Shown here: positions 1 through 8,024 of the stretch, piece by piece
How the letters are laid out: every line of letters begins with the position of its first letter
How positions within the stretch are numbered: position 1 is the first letter of the stretch
Source: Cytobacillus horneckiae
Lineage (GTDB): Bacteria; Bacillota; Bacilli; Bacillales; Cytobacillaceae
Length of the DNA stretch: 41,153 bases
Direction of reading: 5' to 3'
Assembly: GCF_002835735.1 (NCBI RefSeq)
Contig: NZ_PISD01000074.1
Span: 1-41,153, forward strand
The notes under the pieces: generated by a model
Databases searched by the model: none
Told to the model about the DNA's origin: nothing
What the model saw: only the letters and a program-made list of their open reading frames with translations
Program-made: the position numbers and the translations under genes

Positions 1-214
1 TGGCGCTGTTATCACAAACAACCGTGAAAACATCCAAAAAGCACGTGAAGATTTCCATGTAGGAAACCTTTACTTCAACCGCGGATGTACGGGAGCAATC
101 GTTGGCTACCAGCCATTCGGCGGCTTCAATATGTCAGGTACAGACTCAAAAGCAGGCGGTCCTGACTACATCATGCTTCATATGCAAGCAAAAACAACTT
201 CTGAAATGTATTGA
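1..214 (+). CDS. rocA: 1-pyrroline-5-carboxylate dehydrogenase, 3' end only
   Basis: The first complete codon is at base 2 and the frame runs 71 codons to TGA at 212-214. It is the C-terminus of an aldehyde dehydrogenase of the RocA/PruA group, which oxidises glutamate-5-semialdehyde to glutamate in proline and arginine catabolism. Visible marks are the segment [18 protein letters not shown] followed by [13 protein letters not shown], which is characteristic of P5C dehydrogenases, and the ending TTSEMY. The catalytic cysteine region lies outside the window. A terminator follows at once, so the gene is not joined to the ddp operon. The choice between rocA and pruA naming cannot be made from this fragment. 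Confidence 0.9.
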   Translation, partial: GAVITNNRENIQKAREDFHVGNLYFNRGCTGAIVGYQPFGGFNMSGTDSKAGGPDYIMLHMQAKTTSEMY

Positions 215-220
215 GAGAAG

Positions 221-250
221 CCCCTGAAACTTTGTTTCGGGGGTTTATTT
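221..250 (+). terminator. Rho-independent terminator after rocA
   Basis: CCCCTGAAAC (221-230) pairs with GTTTCGGGGG (234-243) across a short loop, and TTTATTT follows. It sits seven bases after the rocA stop codon. Confidence 0.9.
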
Positions 251-510
251 ACATTGCCATCAAGCTAAGAAAATAAATGCCCCAAAAATGAAAATTTTAG
301 TTACTAGCTAAACAAAGCTCAGATTTTCACTTTAGGAGATAAAAATTTTAACTTGATGGGCAAATGGTTTATTCACTAAAAAAAGATTCCCTCACAAACT
401 TTTTCAATTTTTGTCGAATCGTGTCTAGTATAATATTTATAATATGATATAATATTTAAAAAATTAAAATTAATTTTAATATAATGAATATAGGAGGTGT
501 ACCTTTAGAA
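251..510. other. AT-rich intergenic leader upstream of the ddp operon
   Basis: No ORF is convincing here. From 400 on it is very AT-rich and holds three TATAAT-like hexamers (about 428-453), including an 11-base direct repeat TATAATATTTA about 19 bases apart. The ddp promoter must lie here, but no -35 box with correct spacing stands out: TTGTCG at 411-416 is only 12 bases from the first TATAAT. Confidence 0.5.
492..499 (+). promoter_or_regulatory. Ribosome binding site deciding the ddpX start
   Basis: AGGAGGTG is a near-perfect Shine-Dalgarno sequence. It lies inside the longest possible reading frame (ATG at 484) and 11 bases before an in-frame GTG at 511. Nothing resembling a binding site precedes ATG 484, so initiation at 511 is preferred. 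Confidence 0.7.
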
Positions 511-1140
511 GTGCTCGTACCAATTTCTGGAGTAGTTAAGAAAATACAAATCTATCCTTACTATTATCACATGGGGCATCCAGGTGCTGATGATGAGTGT
601 TATTTGCGGAAGGCTGTGCTGCAAAAGCTTGTAGATGCATCACGACTACTGCCGGATGACGTTTATTTTGTTGTACTTGATGGCTGGCGTTCTTATGAAA
701 CACAGTTATCGATTTATGAACAAACGAAGATTGCGTTACAGGAGGAGGGCTTCGAGGGAGAGGCTTTAACAGAAGAATTATTCAAATATGTAGCTACTCC
801 TTCCGAGGATATTTCAAAGCCGTCCCCGCATTTGACTGGGGGAGCGATTGATTTGACATTGGCTCATGCAAATAGTTGGCTCCCAATGGGCAGCGATTTT
901 GATGAATTTAATGCAAAGTCACAGCCGGATTGGTTTGAAAAGAAGACTGATTTAACAGAAGAAGAGACTGAATTTTTAAATAATAGAAACTTACTCAGAA
1001 AGGCCATGCTTGCTGTTGGCTTTATTCCGAACCCGGACGAATGGTGGCATTTTGAATATGGCACGAAGGATTGGGCAAAGCAAAACAGACTTCAAAATTA
1101 TTATCAAGGAATTTTAAACCGAGAAAAAAGTGAGGGATAA
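511..1140 (+). CDS. ddpX: D-alanyl-D-alanine dipeptidase (peptidase M15D, VanX/DdpX family)
   Basis: Zinc dipeptidase that cleaves D-Ala-D-Ala released from peptidoglycan; it has no signal peptide and so acts in the cytoplasm. With the GTG start it has 209 residues, the usual length for the family. The M15 signatures are present: GWRS with the conserved Arg (about residue 60), the S-x-H-x-x-G-x-A-x-D zinc motif as SPHLTGGAIDL (His107, Asp114) and EWWHFEYG carrying catalytic Glu177 and the third zinc ligand His180. The frame extends to ATG 484, but the strong AGGAGGTG would then be inside the gene. It is followed after 3 bases by a dipeptide-type ABC importer, the arrangement of E. coli ddpXABCDF, which points to use of wall-derived D-Ala-D-Ala as nutrient. 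No vanH or vanA-type ligase is nearby. Confidence 0.9.
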   Translation: MLVPISGVVKKIQIYPYYYHMGHPGADDECYLRKAVLQKLVDASRLLPDDVYFVVLDGWRSYETQLSIYEQTKIALQEEGFEGEALTEELFKYVATPSEDISKPSPHLTGGAIDLTLAHANSWLPMGSDFDEFNAKSQPDWFEKKTDLTEEETEFLNNRNLLRKAMLAVGFIPNPDEWWHFEYGTKDWAKQNRLQNYYQGILNREKSEG

Positions 1141-1143
1141 CTA

Positions 1144-2730
1144 ATGAAAAAAATGCTCTTTTTAATCACAATGGTCTTTTTAGTTTTAGCAGGCTGTGTG
1201 CAAAATTCGAACGCGCCGGCAGAAGAGGGCGGAGAACCGCAATCTGGGGATGAAACCAGCGCGAGCGCTCAAACTTTGACTGTAGCAATGACGGCAGATC
1301 AAGGGACATTGGATCCTGCTGTAACAATGGATAATTCAGCTTGGAAAATTACATATCCTGCTTATGAGAGATTAGTAGAGTATGATGGAGCGTCTACTGA
1401 AGTGAAACCAGGTATTGCAAAGGATTGGAATGTCAGTGAAGACGGGAAAACGTGGACATTTACATTAAATGAAGATCATAAATTTGCTGATGGTTCAGCA
1501 GTGAATGCAGAGGCAGTCAAGTTTACCTTTGATCGCACATTGAAAATCGGCAATGGCCCAGCAGAGGTGTATAGTGTAATCTCTGAAATTAAAGTTGATT
1601 CAGATTATGTGGTGTCTTTTGAATTAGAAGAGAATTTTCCTCCATTTCTTTCAACATTAGCTGCGAACTATGGCGGCATAGTCAATCCGAAAGTGATGGA
1701 TCACGAGAAAGATGGCGATTTAGGACAAAACTATTTAGCTGCGAATACAATGGGCAGCGGTTCATATGAGCTGGCTGAATGGAAGCAGGGCGAATATATT
1801 AAGCTTTCTGCTAATAAGGAAGCAAAAGTACAGCCGGGTATTTCTGAAGTCTACTTCCGAATTGTAGGCGATGGTGCGACTCAACGAATGCAATTGGAAA
1901 AAGGAGAGATTGATATTGCAGAAGGCATCCCGACTGAACAAATTGAGTCTGTCCAATCTATGGATAATGTAGAGCTATTGCAAAAGCCGAGTTTGCTTGT
2001 TGATTATGTTTATGTGAACTCCAGCAAAGGTAACGAAGCGCTTCAGGATTCAAAAGTTAGGCAGGCGCTAAGCTATGGCATCGACTATGAATCAATGATT
2101 GATGTGGTCCATCAAGGATATGCCACACCGATGAGAGGACCGGTGCCTGATGGCTTATGGGGGCATAATCCAGAGGCTTTCCAATATGAACTGAATGTGG
2201 AAAAAGCGAAGAAATTGCTTTCTGAAGCGGGAGCAGAAGATTTAACTCTTAAATTGTTGTACTCCGATAATAAGACTTGGTGGGAAACAGAAGCATTAAC
2301 CATTCAGGCAAACTTAAAGGAAATTGGCGTGAATGTGGAATTAAACAAAGTGGCGTATGCAACTTCACGTGAAATGATGGAAAAAGGTGATTTTGATTTA
2401 GCCCTTGGTGTATGGAGTCCTGACTTTGGAGATCCGTATATGTTCATGAACTATTGGTATGACTCTGTTAACTTTGGATTAGCAGGAAATCGCGCATTCT
2501 ATAAAAATGAAGAAGTCGATGGATTATTAAAGCAGGCAGCTACATCAAATGATCAGGCTGAAAGGGAAGCTTTGTATCATGACGTTCAGGACATTGTTAT
2601 TGAAGAAGCGCCTTATATTCTCCTTTTCCAGAAGGATTTTGTATTACCAGTAAGCAAGTCAGTCGAAGGTTTTGTCTACAACCCGATGCTGGAAGGAATT
2701 TATAATTTAGCTGAAATGACAAAGCAATAA
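1144..2730 (+). CDS. Dipeptide ABC transporter substrate-binding lipoprotein (DppA/DdpA type)
   Basis: 528-residue extracellular solute-binding protein of family 5 (SBP_bac_5). The N-terminus is a lipoprotein signal peptide with lipobox LAGC (Cys18), so the mature protein is tethered to the outer face of the membrane. The body has family marks such as an early TLDPAVTMDNSAW region, WKITYPAYERLVEYD and the closing segment EEAPYILLFQKDFVLPVSKSVEGF. It starts 3 bases after ddpX stops, with GAGGGA as binding site. By position it corresponds to E. coli DdpA, presented here as a context-based inference; the actual ligand, D-Ala-D-Ala or other dipeptides, cannot be read from the sequence. Confidence 0.88.
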   Translation: MKKMLFLITMVFLVLAGCVQNSNAPAEEGGEPQSGDETSASAQTLTVAMTADQGTLDPAVTMDNSAWKITYPAYERLVEYDGASTEVKPGIAKDWNVSEDGKTWTFTLNEDHKFADGSAVNAEAVKFTFDRTLKIGNGPAEVYSVISEIKVDSDYVVSFELEENFPPFLSTLAANYGGIVNPKVMDHEKDGDLGQNYLAANTMGSGSYELAEWKQGEYIKLSANKEAKVQPGISEVYFRIVGDGATQRMQLEKGEIDIAEGIPTEQIESVQSMDNVELLQKPSLLVDYVYVNSSKGNEALQDSKVRQALSYGIDYESMIDVVHQGYATPMRGPVPDGLWGHNPEAFQYELNVEKAKKLLSEAGAEDLTLKLLYSDNKTWWETEALTIQANLKEIGVNVELNKVAYATSREMMEKGDFDLALGVWSPDFGDPYMFMNYWYDSVNFGLAGNRAFYKNEEVDGLLKQAATSNDQAEREALYHDVQDIVIEEAPYILLFQKDFVLPVSKSVEGFVYNPMLEGIYNLAEMTKQ

Positions 2731-2745
2731 GACCGGGGGATTTAT

Positions 2746-3750
2746 ATGATTAAGACAATATTTAAAAGACTATTGCTGCTTGTCTTCGTTGTGTTTGGAG
2801 TGACTTTAATTACATTTATCCTATCAAATATTATTCCTGGAGACCCTGCCAGCATGATGGCAGGTCAGCGCGCAAATGAAGAGACGCTGGAACAAGTAAG
2901 GGAGCAATTGGGTCTGGACCAGCCGGTTTTGACCCAATATGCAAATTATATGCAAGGCTTGCTGACGGGTGATTTAGGCACCTCGATCCGTACGCAAAAG
3001 CCAGTGCTGGATGATCTGCTCATCTTTTTCCCAGCGACTTTGGAATTGGCGGTGCTGGCTTTTCTCATCGCCATCGTTATCGGGATACCGCTTGGTATAT
3101 TAGCTGCTGTGAAAAAAAATACATTTCGGGATCATGCGAGCCGAATTTTTACAATTAGCGGGATATCCACACCGGTATTCTGGAGCGGCCTGCTTGTTAT
3201 CTTTATTTTCTATGGAGTATTAGGGTGGTTTCCGTCGAATGGACGGATAGATATGGCGATTAATCCGCCAACTCATGTTACCGGTTTTTATTTGCTGGAC
3301 AGCCTGTTAAGCGGCGATTTGGTGGCTTTCCAAAGCAGCCTTCGCCACATCATTTTGCCGGCAATTGTGCTATCGTTCGCCCAATTGGCTATTATTACCA
3401 GACAGGTCAGGGCGAGCATGCTCGAAGTGCTGGAAAAAGAGTATTTCAGAACAGCTATTGCCAACGGAATCCATGGTCCATATTTGCTAATCAAATATGG
3501 ATTAAGAAATGCTTTAATTCCAACCATAACTGTGATCGGCGTTTCATTTGGGGCATTGCTTGGCGGTGCGGTCGTAACTGAAACGGTCTTTGGCTGGCCG
3601 GGGATGGGGAAATATGTTGTTGATTCCATTGCCTATTTAGATTTCCCGGCTATGATGGGCTTTACCGTATTTATTTCGATTGGCTATGTACTCATCAACT
3701 TAGTTGTCGATCTCTCTTATTACGTGCTTAATCCGCAAATCAAAGAATGA
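2746..3750 (+). CDS. Dipeptide ABC transporter permease (DppB/DdpB type)
   Basis: 334-residue inner membrane permease of the DppB/OppB family. The N-terminal membrane helix (about residues 8-30) is followed by NIIPGDPASMM, the classic OppB-type P-G-D-P turn, and five further hydrophobic segments. The cytoplasmic EAA-like coupling loop is seen in EYFRTAIANGIHGPYLLIKYGLRNA, and the C-terminal LLGGAVVTETVFGWPGMG is highly typical of the family. It has its own GGGGG binding site about 8 bases upstream of ATG, lies 15 bases after the binding protein and is followed by the second permease 19 bases on. Confidence 0.9.
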   Translation: MIKTIFKRLLLLVFVVFGVTLITFILSNIIPGDPASMMAGQRANEETLEQVREQLGLDQPVLTQYANYMQGLLTGDLGTSIRTQKPVLDDLLIFFPATLELAVLAFLIAIVIGIPLGILAAVKKNTFRDHASRIFTISGISTPVFWSGLLVIFIFYGVLGWFPSNGRIDMAINPPTHVTGFYLLDSLLSGDLVAFQSSLRHIILPAIVLSFAQLAIITRQVRASMLEVLEKEYFRTAIANGIHGPYLLIKYGLRNALIPTITVIGVSFGALLGGAVVTETVFGWPGMGKYVVDSIAYLDFPAMMGFTVFISIGYVLINLVVDLSYYVLNPQIKE

Positions 3751-3769
3751 TAGAGAGGAGGAAGAAGAT

Positions 3770-4648
3770 ATGGAACTCCAACCGCAAGCAGAGAGCGTAC
3801 AGGCCCAGCCTGTGAAAAAAAGCGCTCTTCTCTATAAGCTGAAGAAAAATAAACTAACAATGGTAGGTGCCGTTATTTTAGGTGTGATTATTTTGGCAGC
3901 TGTTTTTGCACCTGTATTAACACCATATAATCCGAATATGATTGACGCAGCGAATAAATTTCAAGGGCCGTCATGGTCGCATTGGTTCGGCACGGATGAA
4001 GTGGGCAGAGATATTTTTACAAGAATATTATACGGAGCAAGATTATCTCTTGGATTAGGGATTGTGGCCATCCTTATTGCTGCAGGTATCGGCTTAGTTA
4101 TTGGAACGATTTCCGGCTATTTTGGCGGGATGATTGATCAGGCGATTATGAGAACGATGGATATGGTGCTTGCCTTTCCTACATTAATTCTTGCTATGGC
4201 ATTAGCTGCCGCCTTAGGACCGAGCATTCAAAACGCAATGATAGCCATTGCACTTGTTAAAATACCCGTCTATGTCCGATTGGCAAGGAGTGAAACATTA
4301 AGCTTGAGAGAGTCGCTGTTTGTTAAATCTGCACAAACCTTTGGTATTCGGCCATTTCGCATCATCCGCAAGCATATCATGCCGAATTCCGTTTCACCTG
4401 TCATTATTCAAGGAACGCTTGATGTGGGCGATGCGATTCTGTTAATTGCTACACTAGGCTTCCTAGGCCTTGGTGCTCAGCCTCCTGCACCTGAATGGGG
4501 AGCGATGATTAGTATCGGATGGAAGTATTTGCTCGATTTCTGGTGGTATCCGACATTCCCATGTTTATTCCTATTTTTATCAGCTGGCGCTTTAAATTTA
4601 ATCGGAGACGGAGTAAGGGATGTATTAGATCCAAGATCGAGTAGATAG
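3770..4648 (+). CDS. Dipeptide ABC transporter permease (DppC/DdpC type)
   Basis: 292-residue permease of the DppC/OppC family that pairs with the preceding DppB-type subunit. Features are the OppC_N segment (LKKNKLTMVGAVILG), the sequence HWFGTDEVGRDIFTRILYGAR found in almost all DppC proteins, several membrane helices and the EAA loop. The start is set at ATG 3770 because AGAGGAGGA (3754-3762) lies 7 bases upstream. The frame is open back to 3704, but that extension overlaps the dppB-type gene and reads as a charged, non-conserved tail. Confidence 0.9.
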   Translation: MELQPQAESVQAQPVKKSALLYKLKKNKLTMVGAVILGVIILAAVFAPVLTPYNPNMIDAANKFQGPSWSHWFGTDEVGRDIFTRILYGARLSLGLGIVAILIAAGIGLVIGTISGYFGGMIDQAIMRTMDMVLAFPTLILAMALAAALGPSIQNAMIAIALVKIPVYVRLARSETLSLRESLFVKSAQTFGIRPFRIIRKHIMPNSVSPVIIQGTLDVGDAILLIATLGFLGLGAQPPAPEWGAMISIGWKYLLDFWWYPTFPCLFLFLSAGALNLIGDGVRDVLDPRSSR

Positions 4649-4660
4649 GAGTGTGATGAC

Positions 4661-5617
4661 ATGTTAGAAGTGAAGGATTTACATGTGAATTTTCAAACCT
4701 TTAGAGGGACAATTGAAGCATTAAAAAATATCAACTTTTCAATCGCAGAAAAAGAAGTAGTTGGCATTGTCGGCGAATCCGGGTCAGGAAAATCGATAAC
4801 TGCCCTTACGATTCTCGGTTTATTAGAAAAGAACGCTGACATTGCCTCCGGAGAAATAACCTATCGCGGAGACAACCTCTTGGCACTGTCAAAAAAAGAA
4901 ATTCAGACCATTCGAGGCAAAAAAATTGCCATGGTTTTTCAGGAGCCAATGACCGCTCTCCATCCAACGATGAAGGTTGGAGAGCAATTGTCTGAAGTTA
5001 TTCGCCGTCATCGCAATGTTTCAAGGAAGGAAGCAAAACGCCTTATGCTGGTTGCATTAAACGATGTACATATTCATCAGCCTGAGTATGTTGCAAAACA
5101 ATACCCTTTTGAATTAAGCGGGGGCATGCGTCAGCGTATTGTTATCGCTTTAGCCATGGCTGCACCGCCTGATTTATTAATTGCAGATGAACCAACGACA
5201 GCATTAGACGTTACTATCCAGCATGAAATTCTGCAGTTAATGAAGGAGTTGAATGAGAAAAAGGGAACCTCGATTCTATTTATTACCCATGACTTAGGTG
5301 TCGTCTCGCAAATATGCAACCGGACGATTGTCATGTATGCAGGGGAAGTGATTGAATCTGGGGAAACGAAGGATGTCCTCTATACACCGCAACACCCTTA
5401 TACGAAAGCATTAATTGAAGCATTGCCGGACGGGAAAAATGCAAATGTCCCATTAAAAGCAATACAGGGAGAGGTACCGAACTTGATGGAGCGGCCTATT
5501 GGGTGTGCGTTTGCATCCCGCTGCAGTCATGTTATGGAAACGTGCAAGACGAATCCCCCGGCATTAGCACATTGGCAAAATCAGCATGATGTCGCATGCT
5601 GGCTGGAAAGGGGTTGA
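4661..5617 (+). CDS. Dipeptide ABC transporter ATP-binding protein (DppD/DdpD type)
   Basis: 318-residue ATPase of the oligopeptide/dipeptide importer class. Walker A is GESGSGKS (residues 38-45), the ABC signature is ELSGGMRQR, Walker B is LLIADEPTTALD and the switch His lies in FITHDLG. The C-terminal oligopeptide extension holds four cysteines (CAFASRC, METCKTNPP, VACW), the pattern known to bind an iron-sulphur cluster in some family members. The gene begins 12 bases after the permease behind AGGAGTG. It would form a heterodimer with the next ATPase. Confidence 0.9.
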   Translation: MLEVKDLHVNFQTFRGTIEALKNINFSIAEKEVVGIVGESGSGKSITALTILGLLEKNADIASGEITYRGDNLLALSKKEIQTIRGKKIAMVFQEPMTALHPTMKVGEQLSEVIRRHRNVSRKEAKRLMLVALNDVHIHQPEYVAKQYPFELSGGMRQRIVIALAMAAPPDLLIADEPTTALDVTIQHEILQLMKELNEKKGTSILFITHDLGVVSQICNRTIVMYAGEVIESGETKDVLYTPQHPYTKALIEALPDGKNANVPLKAIQGEVPNLMERPIGCAFASRCSHVMETCKTNPPALAHWQNQHDVACWLERG

Positions 5618-5621
5618 TTTT

Positions 5622-6554
5622 ATGACCGCTATTATTGAAATGGATCAAGTCCAAAAGCATTATACAAAAGGAAAATTAACAATTAAGGCGCTTGATGATA
5701 CAACCATTTCTATTGCTGAAGGGGATGTACTAGGGCTTGTTGGAGAATCAGGATCTGGGAAAAGTACGTTCGGAAAGCTTCTGATTGGGTTGGAACCGCC
5801 AACAGGGGGAGAAATTCGCTATCAAGGGGCTCCTTTATGGAAGAAAAATAAATATGTACGCCGAAAACCGGGAGAGCTGCAAACAGTCTTCCAAGATCCG
5901 CAATCATCTCTCGATCCGAGAATGACCATTAAGGAGATTATTATCGAGCCGCTGTATGCACTAAGCAAAAATGAAAGAAAACAGAAAGAATCCTATGACA
6001 ATCTTTTAAAGCTAATAAAAAGAGTTGGACTGAAGGAAGAGCATCTTGAGCGCTATCCTCATGAATTCAGCGGCGGGCAGCGACAGCGCATCGCAATTGC
6101 GCGTGCACTGATAACAGAGCCTTCCTTCATTATATTGGATGAGCCGACCTCTGCTCTTGATGTGTCCGTTCAGGCGCAAGTGCTGAATTTATTAAAAGAG
6201 TTAAAAGAAGAGCGGGGATTAACCTATCTATTTATCTCGCATAATATGTCGGTCATTAAATATATGTGCAGCAAAGTTGCGGTGCTCTATAAAGGTAATA
6301 TTGTAGAAATTGGCAGTACTGAGCAGCTGTTTAACAATCCGCAGCACCCTTATACAGAAATACTGTTATCATCCTTGCCGAGCTTGTTTGAAAACAAAGA
6401 GAAAGCGATAGAAGGATTTGCCGAAACGGCGCAGCCAAAAGGGGAAAATAGCTGCATTTTCTATGAGAAGTGTCCAAGACGGACGGATCAATGCATGACA
6501 AGTCCCGCGCTGGAATCAAGAGGAAAAGACCATTTTGCGGTATGTCATTATTAA
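5622..6554 (+). CDS. Dipeptide ABC transporter ATP-binding protein (DppF/DdpF type)
   Basis: 310-residue partner ATPase. Walker A GESGSGKS (residues 41-48), Q-loop VFQDPQSSLDPRMT, signature EFSGGQRQR, Walker B FIILDEPTSALDVS and switch FISHNM are all intact. The C-terminal cysteine motif (SCIFYEKCPRRTDQC, ending AVCHY) matches the DppF/OppF extension. ATG 5622 is preferred because AAAGGGG (5607-5613) sits 8 bases upstream; the open frame back to 5586 overlaps the end of the previous ATPase. Spacing to that gene is only 4 bases, so the two are translationally coupled. Confidence 0.9.
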   Translation: MTAIIEMDQVQKHYTKGKLTIKALDDTTISIAEGDVLGLVGESGSGKSTFGKLLIGLEPPTGGEIRYQGAPLWKKNKYVRRKPGELQTVFQDPQSSLDPRMTIKEIIIEPLYALSKNERKQKESYDNLLKLIKRVGLKEEHLERYPHEFSGGQRQRIAIARALITEPSFIILDEPTSALDVSVQAQVLNLLKELKEERGLTYLFISHNMSVIKYMCSKVAVLYKGNIVEIGSTEQLFNNPQHPYTEILLSSLPSLFENKEKAIEGFAETAQPKGENSCIFYEKCPRRTDQCMTSPALESRGKDHFAVCHY

Positions 6555-6569
6555 GGGGAGCTTGAATAG

Positions 6570-7103
6570 ATGATCAGAGAAAACAAGATCCGTGAAATTC
6601 GCAAAAAACAAGGATTAACCCTCGCTGATTTATCAGGTAAAACAGGGCTTAGCCAAGGCTTGCTTTCACAAATTGAGCGCGGGCTTGTTGACCCGACTGT
6701 CAGCAATTTCTGGAAAATCTGCACCGCTCTAAACACACCGATGAATTACTTCTTCGAAGGGCAAAAAGAAGATAGAATTGTCATTCGCAAGGGAGAACAC
6801 CGTTTACTCCAGCTATCCAACGACAAAGTACTCTATCATGAGCTCATCCCGAGCCATGTGGGAGATGACCAAATCCTCTTGGTTGAAATCCTCCCAGGAG
6901 AACAAAGCGAAATGGAACTGATAAGCCATCCGGGAGTGGAATTTGGCTTTGTTGTTCAAGGTGAAATGAAAATCGTATTGGGGCAGGAAGAAATCTTATT
7001 GGGAGAAGGCGACAGCGTCCACTTTCAAAGTACGACGCCGCATAGGTATATGAATGTTGGCGAGGAGAAGGCGGTTTCGATATGGGTGATGAAGGGGGAG
7101 TAA
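6570..7103 (+). CDS. XRE-family regulator with C-terminal cupin domain
   Basis: 177-residue transcription factor: an N-terminal helix-turn-helix (about residues 8-60, with IREIRKKQGLTLADLSGKTGLSQGLLSQIERG) joined to a small beta-barrel cupin (about residues 105-172, with HPGVEFGFVVQGEMKIVLG and HFQSTTPHRYMNVG). Members of this PuuR-like group usually sense a small metabolite through the cupin and repress or activate neighbouring catabolic genes. It begins 15 bases after the last ATPase gene behind AAGGGGAG, so it is most likely the last gene of the ddp operon and its autoregulated control protein. Its operator was not identified; the direct repeat at about 429-458 is a possible candidate. Confidence 0.88.
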   Translation: MIRENKIREIRKKQGLTLADLSGKTGLSQGLLSQIERGLVDPTVSNFWKICTALNTPMNYFFEGQKEDRIVIRKGEHRLLQLSNDKVLYHELIPSHVGDDQILLVEILPGEQSEMELISHPGVEFGFVVQGEMKIVLGQEEILLGEGDSVHFQSTTPHRYMNVGEEKAVSIWVMKGE

Positions 7104-7140
7104 TGAATAATAGCAGACAATCAATATGACCATTTTCACT

Positions 7141-7171
7141 AGGAGTACTCAGCGGAGAGGCTCCTTTTTTT
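7141..7171 (+). terminator. Terminator of the ddp operon
   Basis: AGGAG (7141-7145) can pair with CTCCT (7161-7165), with inner pairing possible, followed by a run of seven T. It lies 38 bases after the XRE-cupin stop. Confidence 0.6.
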
Positions 7172-7180
7172 AAGGAAATT

Positions 7181-7558
7181 TTAATAATCGTCATCTTCAA
7201 GTAAAAGCTTTTTCGCTTTTTCAAGGATAATGATTTCTTTTATCTTCTTCTCCGGATTTGCTTTTATATCATTAAACAACATCGGATACTTTTTAAATTC
7301 CTCAAATACTTTAATCTCTTCAGGTGAAAGGCTAATATTGGTGCTGTTATTATAATTCTCATTATCAGAAATTCCCAATAAATAATCGACAGATGTATTG
7401 AGAATCTGCGCCAAATCTACCAGCATTTCATTCGATGGTGTACTGTAACCTGTTTCATAGTTAGAGATGGTTGTTTTCTTCGTGTTTACTTTTTGTGCTA
7501 AAGCTTCCTGCGTTAGTCCGCGCTGCTTGCGAATTTCTTTCAATCTTTGTGATATCAT
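7181..7558 (-). CDS. XRE-family transcriptional repressor (prophage immunity-type)
   Basis: 125-residue DNA-binding protein. Residues 1-60 are a canonical Cro/CI helix-turn-helix (RLKEIRKQRGLTQEALAQKV, then TTISNYETGYSTPS and LAQILNTSVDYLLG). The remaining half is an acidic and lysine-rich helical tail without a recognised domain, as in SinR-, ImmR- and SknR-like repressors of Gram-positive mobile elements. The start ATG has AAAGAGTGAT upstream. It is divergent from another XRE gene, with 144 bases of operator-rich DNA between them, a layout seen in prophage switches. Its targets are probably its own promoter and the divergent one, an inference from position. Confidence 0.85.
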   Translation of the reverse strand: MISQRLKEIRKQRGLTQEALAQKVNTKKTTISNYETGYSTPSNEMLVDLAQILNTSVDYLLGISDNENYNNSTNISLSPEEIKVFEEFKKYPMLFNDIKANPEKKIKEIIILEKAKKLLLEDDDY

Positions 7559-7586
7559 CCAAAATCACTCTTTCTTTAATATGAAA

Positions 7587-7603
7587 GTACAAATATATTG
7601 TAC
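7587..7603. promoter_or_regulatory. Candidate operator of the divergent XRE pair
   Basis: GTACAA-N5-TTGTAC is a perfect 6-base dyad 29 bases upstream of the minus-strand XRE gene. The intergenic region also holds the 9-base direct repeat AATCATTGA (7615-7623 and 7649-7657, 34 bases apart), the second copy overlapping the -35 box of the plus-strand promoter. Confidence 0.5.
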
Positions 7604-7653
7604 ATGAATTTGAGAATCATTGATATATTATCCAAAAAATTCATACAAAATCA

Positions 7654-7682
7654 TTGACATACAAGAAAATTGGATTTAAAAT
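7654..7682 (+). promoter_or_regulatory. Sigma-A promoter of the plus-strand XRE gene
   Basis: TTGACA (7654-7659), 17-base spacer, TAAAAT (7677-7682). Transcription would begin near 7689, leaving only about 14 bases before GTG 7703 and about 32 before ATA 7721. Confidence 0.8.
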
Positions 7683-7702
7683 AGGAATACAAGATACTTG
7701 GA

Positions 7703-7948
7703 GTGAAAGGGGGGATTACTATAAAAAATTATAATCTTATTAGGGCGAGGAAAAACAAAGGATATACTCAAGTGGAGCTCTCAAACATCCTTAAATGCAA
7801 TAAGTCTACAATTAGTAACTGGGAGAATGGTGTGTCGAGTCCAACATTAAGAATGGCCTTTGCTTTATCAGCGATACTGGAGTCTGATATTAATGTTCTA
7901 TTTCAAGATTATAAAGTCCAAGAATTTCAATCAATGAATACAGCATAG
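7703..7948 (+). CDS. Small XRE-family regulator (Cro-like), possible ATA start codon
   Basis: Small helix-turn-helix protein (81 residues from GTG 7703, 75 from codon 7721). The HTH covers almost the whole protein: LIRARKNKGYTQVELSNIL, NKSTISNWENGVSSPTLRMA, ALSAILESDINVLF. It looks like the Cro or second regulator of a prophage switch. The start is problematic. AAAGGGGGG (7706-7714) is a very strong ribosome binding site, but it lies after GTG 7703 and exactly 6 bases before ATA 7721, where ATAAAAAATTAT replaces what would be a normal ATG-AAA-AAT start. Upstream of GTG 7703 there is no correctly spaced site. Either ATA is used, GTG is used weakly, or the gene has lost its start codon. Confidence 0.75.
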   Translation: MKGGITIKNYNLIRARKNKGYTQVELSNILKCNKSTISNWENGVSSPTLRMAFALSAILESDINVLFQDYKVQEFQSMNTA

Positions 7949-8024
7949 AGGCAAACGGTTTATGTCTTTCTATATCGGTAATAGCTTCAGCATGTTTATT
8001 GAAGCTATAGGGGAGTGATGAAAT

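Noticed and set aside
511..1140. Vancomycin resistance gene (VanX)
   Set aside because: The protein is a VanX homologue, but no VanH, VanA-type ligase or VanRS genes are present, and the linked dipeptide importer favours nutrient use.
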